Assembly (NCBI GenBank): GCA_903913915.1
Contig: CAIWNE010000094.1
Location: forward strand, 124,001 to 188,000
Direction of reading: 5' to 3'
Length of the DNA: 64,000 nucleotides
Origin: an uncultured Opitutia bacterium
GTDB taxonomy: Bacteria > Verrucomicrobiota > Verrucomicrobiia > Opitutales > UBA953
Below are positions 1 to 8,335 of this stretch, piece after piece. A program made the translations under genes and the position numbers. The notes below the pieces were generated by a model. That model worked only from the letters and a program-made list of their open reading frames with translations, was not told the DNA's origin and did not search any database. Within the stretch, counting starts at the first letter, position 1, and every line of letters begins with the position of its first letter.

Positions 1-1
1 C

Positions 2-913
2 TGCCTGCTTGCCGTCAGCCTGCTCGACGCCGAACCCAAGAAGCCTGACTACGACTCACAGTACGTCCTCGGCCCGGACTCCCAGGAGAAAGAAGGCGTC
101 CCCAAGGGCACGGTCACGGAATACGAGATGGCCGACTCGAAGGCCTTCCCTGGCTTCGGACGAAAGTGGGCGCTCTACGTGCCGAAGCAGTACGACCCGA
201 GCAAGGAAGCCTGCCTGATGGTCTTCCAGGACGGTCTCGGCTACGCCGCCGCCAAGGGCCAGTGGCGCGTGCCGACGGTTTTCGATAACCTCATTGCCCA
301 AGGCAAGATGCCGGTGACGGTCGCCCTCTTCATCAACCCTGGCTTCATCCCGGATCCCAAGAGGCCGAACGCCAAGGACGCCAAGGGCAAGCCTCTCGGC
401 AAATCCAACCGCTCGTTCGAATACGACAGCGTGACCGACCTCTACCCGAAGTTCCTCGTCGAAGAGATGATCCCGCTCGCAGAATCCAAGGGCGTGAAGA
501 TCTCCAAGGACCCCCTTCGCCGTGGCATCGCCGGCTCATCCTCGGGAGGCATCTGCGCCTTCAACGCCGCCTGGCAGCGTCCGGAGTCCTTCAGCAAGGT
601 CTTCACGACCATCGGCAGTTTCACCAACATCCGCGGCGTGCTCAGCAAGGGCGCCGAAAAAGGCGGCAACCTCTACCCTCAGATGATCATGGACTCCCCG
701 AAGAAGAATATCCGCATCTTCTCGCAGGACGGCTCACATGACCTGACCAACGAGTTCGGCGTCTGGCCGGAAGCCAACAAAGCGATGGCCGAAGCCTGGA
801 AGGCCAAGGGCTACGACTATCAGTTCATCCTCGGAGAAGGCACGCACAACGGACGCCACGGCGCCCAGCTCCTCCCCGAAGCGATGACCTGGCTCTGGCG
901 CGACGTCCGCTAA
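2..913 (+). CDS. Secreted putative esterase, alpha/beta hydrolase (5' end outside window)
   Basis: The reading frame is open from base 2 to the stop at 911-913, so the start codon lies left of the window. The first visible residues (CLLAVSLLDA) look like the tail of a signal peptide, which suggests export. The protein resembles the enterochelin-esterase (PF00756) branch of alpha/beta hydrolases. A nucleophile elbow G-S-S-S-G is encoded at 533-547 with the probable catalytic Ser at 539-541. A late SQDGSHD segment and a GTHNGRHG segment are good candidates for the acid and the catalytic His. Members cleave ester groups on sugars or siderophores; the substrate here cannot be told. An internal ATG at 128 would remove about 42 residues that read as normal coding sequence, so I do not use it. 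It is the first visible gene of an operon with DUF1080, DUF6428 and sugar ABC-transporter genes, 4 bases before the next gene. Confidence 0.8.
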   Translation, partial: CLLAVSLLDAEPKKPDYDSQYVLGPDSQEKEGVPKGTVTEYEMADSKAFPGFGRKWALYVPKQYDPSKEACLMVFQDGLGYAAAKGQWRVPTVFDNLIAQGKMPVTVALFINPGFIPDPKRPNAKDAKGKPLGKSNRSFEYDSVTDLYPKFLVEEMIPLAESKGVKISKDPLRRGIAGSSSGGICAFNAAWQRPESFSKVFTTIGSFTNIRGVLSKGAEKGGNLYPQMIMDSPKKNIRIFSQDGSHDLTNEFGVWPEANKAMAEAWKAKGYDYQFILGEGTHNGRHGAQLLPEAMTWLWRDVR

Positions 914-917
914 GCCG

Positions 918-1775
918 ATGCGCCTGCCGCTGCTCGTCCTCGGCTGCTTCGGCGCCCTCGCCGGGGCGGCGGAGCCGTCTTTCCAGCCCTTGCTGGACCC
1001 TCAGCTGACCCAGTGGGAGAAGTGGCTCGGCCCGGTCCATCGTGCCTACGACGTTCCCGGCTACGTCCGCGGAGCCAAGCCTAAGGACGACCCGGTGCTC
1101 GGCCTGAACAACGATCCGCTCAAGGTCTTCACGACCCGCCAGCTAGACGGAGAGACGGTGCTGCACATCACGGGTCAGGTCTTCGGCGCGCTCACGACGC
1201 TCAAGTCCTACGACAACTTCCACCTCCGCACCGAACAGCGCTGGGGCGACCGACGCTGGGAACCGCGCACGCAGACGGTCCGGGACAACGGCATCCTGAT
1301 CTTCTGCGTCGGTGAACACGGCGCCCAGGCTAAGTTCTGGAAACGCAGCCAGGAACTCCAGGTGCAGGAGGGCGACATCGGGGACTATTGGCCGCTCGCC
1401 GGGGCGATGGCCGACATCCCCTACCGCACCGGCGACCCGGTCAGGAAGCGCGCCTACGATCCCGCGGCCAAGCCGATCGCGGCCGACAACCGCGTCTGGC
1501 ATGGCACCGATTATCACGAGAAGCCGTTCGGCGAATGGAACACCATCGAATGCTTCGCCCTCAACGGCGACGCGGTCTTCCGGCTCAACGGTAAGACGGT
1601 CAACGTGATCCTCAACTCCCGCTATCGCGAGAAAGGCTCGACGGTGGACGTTCCGCTCAAGTCCGGCCAGATCCAGGTCCAATCCGAGGCGGCCGAGTGC
1701 GAATACCGTCGCCTTGAGATCCGTCCGCTGACGGCCTGGCCCGCCGTCGTGGCCAAGGACCTTCCTTCCCGATGA
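918..1775 (+). CDS. Secreted DUF1080 (3-keto-disaccharide hydrolase family) protein
   Basis: This 285-residue protein has a cleavable signal peptide (MRLPLLVLGCFGALAGAAE). The rest fits the DUF1080 jelly-roll family: a late FGEWNTIECFALNGDAVFRL segment (residues about 206-226) followed by 'LNGKTVN' is the usual family pattern of a Trp-Asn-Thr turn and a Leu-Asn-Gly-Lys hairpin. DUF1080 is also named 3-keto-disaccharide hydrolase, because characterised members cleave glycosidic bonds of 3-keto sugars; many others are uncharacterised. It starts 4 bases after the esterase gene and its stop overlaps the next start (ATGA at 1772-1775), so translation is probably coupled. Location beside a sugar importer suggests it makes monosaccharides for uptake (inference). 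Confidence 0.75.
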   Translation: MRLPLLVLGCFGALAGAAEPSFQPLLDPQLTQWEKWLGPVHRAYDVPGYVRGAKPKDDPVLGLNNDPLKVFTTRQLDGETVLHITGQVFGALTTLKSYDNFHLRTEQRWGDRRWEPRTQTVRDNGILIFCVGEHGAQAKFWKRSQELQVQEGDIGDYWPLAGAMADIPYRTGDPVRKRAYDPAAKPIAADNRVWHGTDYHEKPFGEWNTIECFALNGDAVFRLNGKTVNVILNSRYREKGSTVDVPLKSGQIQVQSEAAECEYRRLEIRPLTAWPAVVAKDLPSR

Positions 1776-2254
1776 AACCATCCCCCATCCCCCTCTCGCT
1801 TCAGCTGCTCGTGGAAGCCCTGAACAAGGCGGACGGGAAGAACGTTCGCTTCGAGCTTCCTACCGCGACGCTCCTCAGCCCGCATGTCCACGTGACGGAG
1901 GTAGCCCGCATCGACAAGAAGTTCGTCGATTGCGGAGGGACGTTGCGCACGGACTCGAGCTGTCGCCTCCAAGTCCATCAGGCCGACGATACGGAGCACC
2001 GTATCACGGCGGCCAAGTTCGCCCAGATCCTCGCCAAGGGAGCGGGCGTGCTGGGTTCGCTGGGCTTGCCGGTCGAAGTCGAAACCGAAGCCCCCTATCT
2101 TTCGGTCTTTCCGGTCATCGCCACCCGGCTCGAAGATAAGCAGATCGTGCTTTCGCTTGGAATTCGCCACACAGCCTGCCTAGCCGAAGACGTCTGCTTC
2201 CCGGCCAACCTCCAGAACAAGTCCGCTTGCACGCCCGGTTCGGGCTGCTGCTGA
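1772..2254 (+). CDS. DUF6428 family Cys-rich cytoplasmic protein
   Basis: This 160-residue protein has no signal peptide. It matches what I know of the DUF6428 family: an N-terminal 'HVHVTEVARIDKKFVDCGGT' block (about residues 38-57), a central DTEHRI segment, a TACLAEDVC segment, and a C-terminal CTPGSGCC tail. Cysteines occur at the DCGGT, SSC, ACLAEDVC and terminal CC positions, which suggests metal or metalloid binding; family members are often seen near arsenic-resistance genes (recollection, not a search). The biochemical role is unknown. It overlaps the DUF1080 gene by 4 bases and lies 8 bases before the ABC ATPase gene, so it is co-transcribed with sugar transport genes, an unexpected setting for this family. 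Confidence 0.75.
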   Translation: MKPSPIPLSLQLLVEALNKADGKNVRFELPTATLLSPHVHVTEVARIDKKFVDCGGTLRTDSSCRLQVHQADDTEHRITAAKFAQILAKGAGVLGSLGLPVEVETEAPYLSVFPVIATRLEDKQIVLSLGIRHTACLAEDVCFPANLQNKSACTPGSGCC

Positions 2255-2262
2255 TTCCCTCG

Positions 2263-3738
2263 ATGCTCCGAGCCCACGAACTACGCAAGGATTTCGGAGG
2301 GCTCACCGTCCTGCACCCGACCTCGGTCGAGTTCCGGCCAGGCGAAGTGCATGCGCTCATGGGGGAGAACGGCGCCGGCAAGTCGACCCTGATGAAGATC
2401 CTCGCCGGGCTTTATCCCCCGGACGGCGGCCACATCGAGTGGCGCGGAGCCAGGACGGACTTCGCCTCTCCGCATGACGCCCTGATGGCGGGCATCGCGA
2501 TGATCCACCAGGAGCTGATGCCCATCCCCGACCTCACGGTCGCGGAGAATATCACGCTGGGGTCCGAACCCTGCGGCCGCTTCGGCCGGATTGACCGACG
2601 CGCCCAACTTGCCCGAGCGAGGAAGCTGCTCGACGAACTCGAAGCCGATATCGCCCCTCCGCGCCTCATGCGCACGCTGACGGTGGCTCAGACGCAGGTG
2701 GTCGAGATCGCCAAGGCGCTCGGACGCCAAGCGGACGTGATCCTGATGGATGAGCCGACCGCGGCCCTCTCCGACCATGAGGTCGGAGCTCTCTTCCGGG
2801 CCATCGCCCGGCTCAAGGCCCGCGGCGTCGCCATCGTCTATACGACCCATAAGATGGACGAGGTCTTTAAACTCGCCGACCGCATCTCCGTCCTGCGCGA
2901 CGGACGCCTCGTCAGCACGGCCGCAGCCAACGAACTCGATCCTTCCAAGCTCATCAAGCTGATGGTCGGCCGAGAACTTGCCGACGTCTTTCCGGCACGG
3001 CTGGCGGCTTCCGACGAAGTCCTCCTCGCAGTCGAAGGGCTGACCCGTGAGCCGGCCTATCGAGATGTCAGTTTCCGGATCCGGCGGGGAGAAGTCCTGG
3101 CCCTGGCAGGCCTCATGGGTGCCGGCCGCACGGAGGTGGTCAGCGCGATCTACGGCTTGCAGCCCGCCTCAGGCGGACAGATTCGCCTCAAGGGACGCCA
3201 GATCTCCATCCGCAACCCGCAGGATGCCTTGGCCGCCGGTATCGGCATGGTCACCGAAGATCGCAAAGGCCTCGGACTGATCCCCGCCCTTGGTGTCGGC
3301 CAGAACATCACGCTCACAGCTTTGCGGGATTTCTGTCACGGCCAGATCTTGGATCACACGGCAGAGTCCGCTGCCATCGCAGCGCAGCTATCGGAGTTCG
3401 CCGTCAAGGCCAGCGATCCGGCTCAGCCGATCGCCCAGCTCAGCGGCGGCAACCAACAGAAGGCCTTGCTCGCCCGTTGCCTGCTGGGAGCGCCTGACCT
3501 CATCATCCTCGATGAGCCGACCCGCGGCATCGACATCGGCGCCAAGGCGGAGATCTACGCGCTCATCCAGAAGCTGGCTCGATCGGGCAAGGCCATCCTC
3601 CTGGTCTCGTCAGAGCTCCCCGAAGTCCTTTCCTTAGCCCACCGTATCGTCGTCCTGCGCCGCGGCTCAGTCGCGGCCACCCTGGATGCCATGACCACCG
3701 ACCAGGAAACCGTGCTGCGGCACGCCATGCCCTTATAA
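2263..3738 (+). CDS. Sugar ABC importer ATP-binding protein (RbsA/MglA type)
   Basis: This 491-residue protein carries two fused ABC domains, as in ribose/galactose/xylose importers. The first has an intact Walker A (GENGAGKST, residues 34-42) and Walker B (LMDEPTAAL, about 160). The second has the family's degenerate Walker A (GLMGAGRTE), a strong signature LSGGNQQK (about 393) and LDEPTRGIDIGAKAE (about 415). An upstream in-frame ATG at 2227 would overlap DUF6428 by 28 bases and add a non-family extension; ATG 2263 begins at the conserved 'LRAHELRKDFGG' and is preferred. It should energise uptake of a monosaccharide together with the next two genes, 4 and 9 bases apart, in the same ATPase-permease-binding protein order as E. 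coli rbsACB. Confidence 0.93.
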   Translation: MLRAHELRKDFGGLTVLHPTSVEFRPGEVHALMGENGAGKSTLMKILAGLYPPDGGHIEWRGARTDFASPHDALMAGIAMIHQELMPIPDLTVAENITLGSEPCGRFGRIDRRAQLARARKLLDELEADIAPPRLMRTLTVAQTQVVEIAKALGRQADVILMDEPTAALSDHEVGALFRAIARLKARGVAIVYTTHKMDEVFKLADRISVLRDGRLVSTAAANELDPSKLIKLMVGRELADVFPARLAASDEVLLAVEGLTREPAYRDVSFRIRRGEVLALAGLMGAGRTEVVSAIYGLQPASGGQIRLKGRQISIRNPQDALAAGIGMVTEDRKGLGLIPALGVGQNITLTALRDFCHGQILDHTAESAAIAAQLSEFAVKASDPAQPIAQLSGGNQQKALLARCLLGAPDLIILDEPTRGIDIGAKAEIYALIQKLARSGKAILLVSSELPEVLSLAHRIVVLRRGSVAATLDAMTTDQETVLRHAMPL

Positions 3739-3742
3739 CGCC

Positions 3743-4678
3743 ATGCTCTCCCTTGATCGCAACCTGCTCCACCGTTTCGGCCTCCTGCTGGTCATCCTCC
3801 TCGTCGGCACGGCCCTCTCTTTGTCCACCGACACCTTCCTGGGCATCGCCAACTTTACCAACGTCGCCCGCCAAGTATCCATCAATGGCATCCTGGCCGT
3901 CGGCGTGACGTTCGTCCTGCTCACCGGGGGCGTCGACCTTTCCTTGGGCTCGGTTGTCGCCTTGAGCGGCGTCGCCTGCGCGACCTTCGCCCATCCCGGC
4001 GACCACAGCGTACTCGTCCCGATCGCCGTGGGATTGCTCACCGGTGTCGCCTGCGGGCTGCTGAACGGCGTACTCGTCACGCGCGGCGGGGTCGCTCCGT
4101 TCATCGTGACGCTGGGCATGATGACCATCGCTCGCGGCTTGGCGCTGATCTTCAGCGGCGGACGGCCGGTCGCGAACATGTCGAACGAGCTGACCTCGCT
4201 GGCGGGCGATCTCTTCGGCATCCCGATCCCGGTCCTTTGCTTCACCGGGGTCGCGCTCGCGGCCTGGTTCTTCCTCCGCAACTTCCGCCTCGGGCGTCAT
4301 ATCTACGCCATCGGCGGCAACGAGCACGCCGCCCGCGCGGCCGGCGTGCCGGTGGAACGGGTGAAGCTTTTCGCCTACGGTCTGTGCGGACTTCTCACGG
4401 GCCTGGCGGGCGTGGTGCTCGCCGCCCGCATCACCACCGGCCAGCCCAACGCCGGCCAGGCCTACGAACTCGATGCCATCGCGGCCGTGGTCATCGGCGG
4501 CACGAGTCTCGCGGGCGGCGTGGGCACGATCACCGGAACCCTGCTAGGCGTACTGCTGATCGGCGTCATCAACAACGGCTTGGATTTAATGGGGGTTTCT
4601 TCGTATTACCAGGCCGTCATCAAGGGCGTGATCATCGTGGGTGCGGTTTGGCTCGACCGACGTCAGGCCCGTTCCTAA
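3743..4678 (+). CDS. Sugar ABC importer permease (RbsC type)
   Basis: This 311-residue, very hydrophobic protein belongs to the BPD_transp_2 family of branched-chain amino acid/ribose permeases. Typical family segments are visible: LTGGVDLSLGSVVALSG (about residues 54-70), a cytoplasmic loop containing GRHIYAIGGNEHAARAAGV (about 189-207, the ATPase-contact region of RbsC-like proteins), and the C-terminal IGGTSLAGGVGTITGTLLGV region (about 251-270). About eight to ten membrane segments are expected. It presumably forms a homodimeric inner-membrane channel with the ATPase encoded 4 bases upstream. The transported sugar cannot be inferred from sequence alone; neighbouring esterase and DUF1080 genes suggest a product of plant or algal polysaccharide breakdown. 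Confidence 0.92.
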   Translation: MLSLDRNLLHRFGLLLVILLVGTALSLSTDTFLGIANFTNVARQVSINGILAVGVTFVLLTGGVDLSLGSVVALSGVACATFAHPGDHSVLVPIAVGLLTGVACGLLNGVLVTRGGVAPFIVTLGMMTIARGLALIFSGGRPVANMSNELTSLAGDLFGIPIPVLCFTGVALAAWFFLRNFRLGRHIYAIGGNEHAARAAGVPVERVKLFAYGLCGLLTGLAGVVLAARITTGQPNAGQAYELDAIAAVVIGGTSLAGGVGTITGTLLGVLLIGVINNGLDLMGVSSYYQAVIKGVIIVGAVWLDRRQARS

Positions 4679-4687
4679 AAGTCGGGC

Positions 4688-5644
4688 ATGCGCCTTACCC
4701 CTCGCACTGCCGCGGCGGCCATCCTGGCCGTCGGTACCCTCATCGTTTCCGGTTCGCTGCTCTCGGGCTGCAAGAAAGCCGAAGCCCGCAAGGAAGGCGA
4801 GATCCTCATCGGCTTCTCCTCCCGTGACCTTTCCGCGGAATATACCGCCAAGCTTTCGGAAGCCGTCGTCGATTACGCGAAGACGAAACCAGGCGTGAAG
4901 CTGGTCATGGTCGACGCGCAATCCGACGTTCAGAAACAGTTCAGTCAGGTCGAGAACTTCATCGCCCAGAAGGTCGACGCGATCATCCTCAATCCCTGCG
5001 AGCTCGAGGCCAGCACCCCCGCGGTCGATCGCATCAAGGCCGCCGGCATCCCGCTCGTGCTCGTCAATCAGGTCACGAAGTCCGTCGGCGACTCCTACAT
5101 CGGCTCCAACGATTTCGAGGCCGGCCGCATCGCCATGGAAGCGATCGCGAAGAAGCTGAACGGCCAAGGCGGCGTCCTGATGCTGCATGGCATCATGGGG
5201 ACCTCGGCCCAGCTCCAGCGCGAGGCCGGCGCCCGCGAGGTCTTCGCCAAATACCCCGGCCTGAAGCTGGTCGACCATCAGACGGCCTCCTGGGACCGCG
5301 CCAAGGCCATGGCCCTGACCGAGAACTGGATCCAGGCCCACAAGGGCAAGTTCTCGGCGATCTTCGCCCACAACGACGAGATGGCCATGGGCGCCCTGCT
5401 CGCCCTCGAACGCGCCGGCCTGAAGAAGGATGTCTACGTCATCGGGATCGACGCCATCGCCCAGGCTCTCGCCGCCGTGAAGGAAGGTCGCCTCGACGCG
5501 ACGGTCTTCCAGGACGCCGTCGGCCAAGGCAAGGGTTCGGTCGACGCCGCCATCTTGCTCGCCAAGAAGCAGCCTTGCCCCAAGGAAACCATGATTCCCT
5601 TCAAACTCGTCACCCGCGACAACCTTTCCGAATTCCTCAAATAA
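4688..5644 (+). CDS. Sugar ABC importer substrate-binding lipoprotein (RbsB type)
   Basis: This 318-residue protein is a periplasmic-binding protein of the RbsB/Peripla_BP_4 family. It begins with a lipoprotein signal; the lipobox LSGC places the lipidated Cys at residue 28. The mature part follows the ribose-binding fold: an early ILIGFSSRDLSAEYTAKLSE strand-helix, DAQSDVQKQ, a 'VDAIILNPCE' strand, VNQVTKS, and HNDEMAMGALLAL with VIGIDAIAQAL in the second lobe, which closely follow family consensus. It should deliver a sugar to the permease encoded just upstream. Stop and next start are one base apart (5644/5646), so the operon continues into the NIPSNAP gene. Confidence 0.92.
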   Translation: MRLTPRTAAAAILAVGTLIVSGSLLSGCKKAEARKEGEILIGFSSRDLSAEYTAKLSEAVVDYAKTKPGVKLVMVDAQSDVQKQFSQVENFIAQKVDAIILNPCELEASTPAVDRIKAAGIPLVLVNQVTKSVGDSYIGSNDFEAGRIAMEAIAKKLNGQGGVLMLHGIMGTSAQLQREAGAREVFAKYPGLKLVDHQTASWDRAKAMALTENWIQAHKGKFSAIFAHNDEMAMGALLALERAGLKKDVYVIGIDAIAQALAAVKEGRLDATVFQDAVGQGKGSVDAAILLAKKQPCPKETMIPFKLVTRDNLSEFLK

Positions 5645-5645
5645 C

Positions 5646-6431
5646 ATGAAGTCCCTGCTCTCCCTCCTCACCTTTGGCCTCCTCGCCGTGACCGCCGTCG
5701 CCGCCGATAAGCCCGATACGCGTCTCTTCGAGATGCGCGTCTACTACGCCAAGCCCGGCAAGCTCGACGCCCTGAACGCCCGCTTCCGCGACCACACGCT
5801 CGCCCTCTTCGCCAAACACGGCATGACGAGCCTCGGCTATTTCGTTCCGGTCGACAACAAGGAGAACAAGCTGGTCTACTTCCTCGCGTTCCCCGACCGC
5901 GCCGCCCACGACGCTTCCTGGAAGGCTTTCCAAGCCGACCCGGACTGGAAGGCCGCCGCCAAGGCTTCCGAAAAGGACGGCAAGTTGATCGACCACATCG
6001 AGAACGCCTTCCTGACCGCCACCGAATACTCCGCGCTCGCGCAGGCCAAGAACTACGGCGTCGGCGTCTTCGAACTACGCACCTACACCACCGAAGCCGG
6101 CCGCCTGCCCGACCTCAACGCCCGCTTCCGCGACCACACCCTCAAGCTCTTCGAGAAGCATGGCATGACCAACGTCTGCTACTGGAACCTCGCCGACGCC
6201 GAAAAGGGCGCCAAGAATTCCTATGTCGCCGGCAACACGCTGATCTACCTCCTCACCCACAAGTCCGTCGATGCCGCGAAGGCCAGCTTCGACGCTTTCC
6301 GCGCCGACCCGGTCTGGGTAGCCGCCAAGGAAGCCTCCGAGAAGAAGGCCGGCGGATCGCTGACCATCGCCCAGCCCAACGGCGTGAAGTCTGAGTTCCT
6401 CGTCCCGACAGACTACTCCCCGGTCAAATAA
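5646..6431 (+). CDS. Secreted tandem NIPSNAP-domain protein
   Basis: This 261-residue protein has a signal peptide (LLTFGLLAVTAVAA) and two copies of the NIPSNAP ferredoxin-like alpha+beta domain. Copy one spans about residues 26-120 (LFEMRVYYAKPGKLDAL, then FRDHTLALFAKHGM) and copy two about 137-240 (VFELRTYTTEAGRLPDL, then FRDHTLKLFEKHGM). The parallel FRDHTL-LF-KHGM blocks show an internal duplication giving a built-in dimer of Dabb-like halves. The biochemical role of bacterial NIPSNAP proteins is unknown. It is the last gene of the sugar transporter operon, followed by a rho-independent terminator. Being exported and co-transcribed with an importer, it may act on or bind a sugar-derived compound, but that is a guess. 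Confidence 0.85.
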   Translation: MKSLLSLLTFGLLAVTAVAADKPDTRLFEMRVYYAKPGKLDALNARFRDHTLALFAKHGMTSLGYFVPVDNKENKLVYFLAFPDRAAHDASWKAFQADPDWKAAAKASEKDGKLIDHIENAFLTATEYSALAQAKNYGVGVFELRTYTTEAGRLPDLNARFRDHTLKLFEKHGMTNVCYWNLADAEKGAKNSYVAGNTLIYLLTHKSVDAAKASFDAFRADPVWVAAKEASEKKAGGSLTIAQPNGVKSEFLVPTDYSPVK

Positions 6432-6455
6432 GCCGAGCCTTTCCAAAGGTGACGA

Positions 6456-6481
6456 AGCCCCTCGCTTGAGGGGCTTTTTGT
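6456..6481 (+). terminator. Rho-independent terminator after the sugar ABC operon
   Basis: An 8-bp perfect stem (AGCCCCTC at 6456-6463 with GAGGGGCT at 6468-6475), GCTT loop, followed by a run of T (TTTTTGTT). It lies 24 bases after the NIPSNAP stop, and closes the operon before the ClC gene. Confidence 0.9.
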
Positions 6482-6515
6482 TGGCAGGCCTTCTCATATT
6501 CGCACGCTCGCACCG

Positions 6516-7685
6516 ATGACCCCTTTCGGCGGACGTAATCTCAAGCTCTGGTTCATGCTTTTCGTCGCCGTTCCATTGGTCGTCGGGGCTGCCGGGGCGG
6601 GCTTTCTCCATGCGCTCACCTGGGTGACCCGCTGCTTCCATGACCACCCTTGGCTACTGTACCTGCTGCCCGTCCTAGGCCTTCTGATGGTCTGGGTGTA
6701 TGCCAACCCTGCCCGGGCTGCCAGCGGGGGCGTGAAGGCCCTTATCGCGCAGATTCGGACCCCCTCGGCCACCCTGCCCGCGACGATGGCGCCTGCCATC
6801 GTTGGCACGACCCTGATGTCCCACCTAGGAGGCGCCTCCGTCGGCCGAGAAGGCACGGCCCTCCAGATGGGCGGCGCCCTGGCCGACCAGTTCTCCCGCT
6901 GGGTGACGCTCGATGAAGACGAACACCGGACGCTGCTCCTCTGCGGGGTCTCGGCCGGCTTCGCCGCGGTCTTCGGCACGCCCATCGCCGCCGCCGTCTT
7001 CGCTCTCGAGTTCGTGCGGCTGCGCACCTGGCAGATCCTGCCATGCTTTTGCTCCGCCTTCCTCGCGGATCTGGTCGGGCGGAAGCTCTTCCATGCCACG
7101 CATGCGGACTACCGACTACCCGTCCCGGCGGAACTCTCCTTCAGCGGCCTGGGTTCGTCCCTGGCGCTCGGACTAGCGTGCGGACTGGTCGCGCGGCTCT
7201 ATCTTTTCCTGCATCGTCGTAATAGCGCCGCAAAATCGATCCCGAACGCTTACGGTCGTATCCTCTTTGGAGGCGTGCTCTTCGTCTTACTGGTGCACTT
7301 CGGCAATCTCAGGGATTTCACGGGACTAGGATTGGACGTCATCGAATCATCCTTCATCGAACCCGTCTGGCCGACGGCTTTCGCCCTCAAATTCCTGCTT
7401 ACCTTCCTCTGCGTCAGCTATGGCTTCCGCGGCGGCGAAGTGACCCCGCTCTTCTTCGTCGGCGTCACCCTTGGCAGCGCCGCGGCCGCATTGCTCAGCC
7501 TGCCTCTCAGCATCTGCGCAGCCCTTGGGTTCGTCGGCGTCTTCGCCGGCGTCGGCGCCGTCCCGCTCGCCTGCGCCGTGATGGCCAGCGAGCTCTTCGG
7601 GCTTTCGATCGGCGGCTACGCCCTGCTCACCTGCTCCATCAGCTGGGTGGTCGCCGGCCGCAAGGGACTGTATGACACGGACTAA
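6516..7685 (+). CDS. ClC-family chloride/fluoride channel or antiporter
   Basis: This 389-residue polytopic membrane protein fits the ClC family. The anion-site motif GREGT is at about residues 110-114 within GGASVGREGTALQMGG, and the later pore motif is in GFRGGEVTPLFFVGVTLG (about 304-321), followed by a helix with VGVFAGVGAVPLACAVMASELFG. The glutamate of GREGT is the gating/proton glutamate. The N-terminal GSGIP motif of classical chloride transporters is not present; an ASGGVKAL segment (about 69-76) occupies that region, which is closer to what I recall for the fluoride-exporting ClC-F branch. No cytoplasmic CBS domains follow. It stands alone between a terminator and a convergent gene, so context does not settle the ion. 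Confidence 0.87.
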   Translation: MTPFGGRNLKLWFMLFVAVPLVVGAAGAGFLHALTWVTRCFHDHPWLLYLLPVLGLLMVWVYANPARAASGGVKALIAQIRTPSATLPATMAPAIVGTTLMSHLGGASVGREGTALQMGGALADQFSRWVTLDEDEHRTLLLCGVSAGFAAVFGTPIAAAVFALEFVRLRTWQILPCFCSAFLADLVGRKLFHATHADYRLPVPAELSFSGLGSSLALGLACGLVARLYLFLHRRNSAAKSIPNAYGRILFGGVLFVLLVHFGNLRDFTGLGLDVIESSFIEPVWPTAFALKFLLTFLCVSYGFRGGEVTPLFFVGVTLGSAAAALLSLPLSICAALGFVGVFAGVGAVPLACAVMASELFGLSIGGYALLTCSISWVVAGRKGLYDTD

Positions 7686-7707
7686 GCCATGGCGACTGAC
7701 ACCCTTC

Positions 7708-8298
7708 TTATTGTTCGAACTTGGGCCAGCCCTCTGGCTTTGCTTTCGGCGTTTGCGCCTGGCTTCCTGACGGCTTCCCGGCACCGGGGGCAGTCGACCG
7801 TTTCAGATAGACGGTCGTGGTAGGCTTGCTGGGCCACACCTGAAAGAGGCTGACGTGGGGACCGATATTCAAGGCCCCCTCCTTGTATGTGATGCTCAAG
7901 GTGAGATGATCCGCGTCCGCCGCCTCGAGTCGCAACCGGACGTAAGGAGCAGGCTGAGCCGAGATGGAGTTTGCCGACTCGCTTGCATCGACCTTGGAAA
8001 GATCCATCGGACGAAGAACCGAGAGCGAATCGTTCGCGATCATGGACTTGCCCAACTTGTCCTTGATGATCGCGATGCGTTCATTCTCGAACTTCAACGC
8101 CTCGTAGCCGCCGACTCCGCTTGGGAAATGGAAATCCTTAAAGTAGGTGATTTCGATTTCACCAACCTGATCCTTACGTCCGTCGGCATGCACTAAGGTG
8201 AAATCAAACCTCCCTGCAAGTTTGGGGAGATCCAGCGCAGCCAGTACTGCCGGGAATAATGAGATTCCGACGAAGATGAGGACAAGTAACGTTCTCAT
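7708..8298 (-). CDS. Secreted protein of unknown function
   Basis: I do not recognise this protein. The start at 8298 (MRTLLVLIFVG) gives 196 residues and a normal signal peptide ending near VLAALD; the next ATG upstream (8313) adds only five residues. The mature part is predicted mostly beta-strand by eye, with alternating hydrophobic/polar runs (FDFTLVHADGRK, GEIEITYFKDFHF, VRLRLEAADADHLTLSITYK) and no cysteine. The tail is rich in Pro, Gly and Lys (TAPGAGKPSGSQAQ) and probably disordered. It lies 37 bases after the Dabb gene on the same strand and may be the last gene of the operon that begins with the 1703-residue heme protein. It converges on the ClC gene with 22 bases between stops. Confidence 0.6.
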   Translation of the reverse strand: MRTLLVLIFVGISLFPAVLAALDLPKLAGRFDFTLVHADGRKDQVGEIEITYFKDFHFPSGVGGYEALKFENERIAIIKDKLGKSMIANDSLSVLRPMDLSKVDASESANSISAQPAPYVRLRLEAADADHLTLSITYKEGALNIGPHVSLFQVWPSKPTTTVYLKRSTAPGAGKPSGSQAQTPKAKPEGWPKFEQ

Positions 8299-8335
8299 CG
8301 GGGCAAGGAACATGGCAGGCGTGCCGTAGCTAACC

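Noticed and set aside
6516-7685. A fluoride riboswitch upstream of the ClC gene
   Set aside because: Only 34 bases separate the upstream terminator from the ATG, too short for the fluoride riboswitch fold, and no conserved motif is visible.
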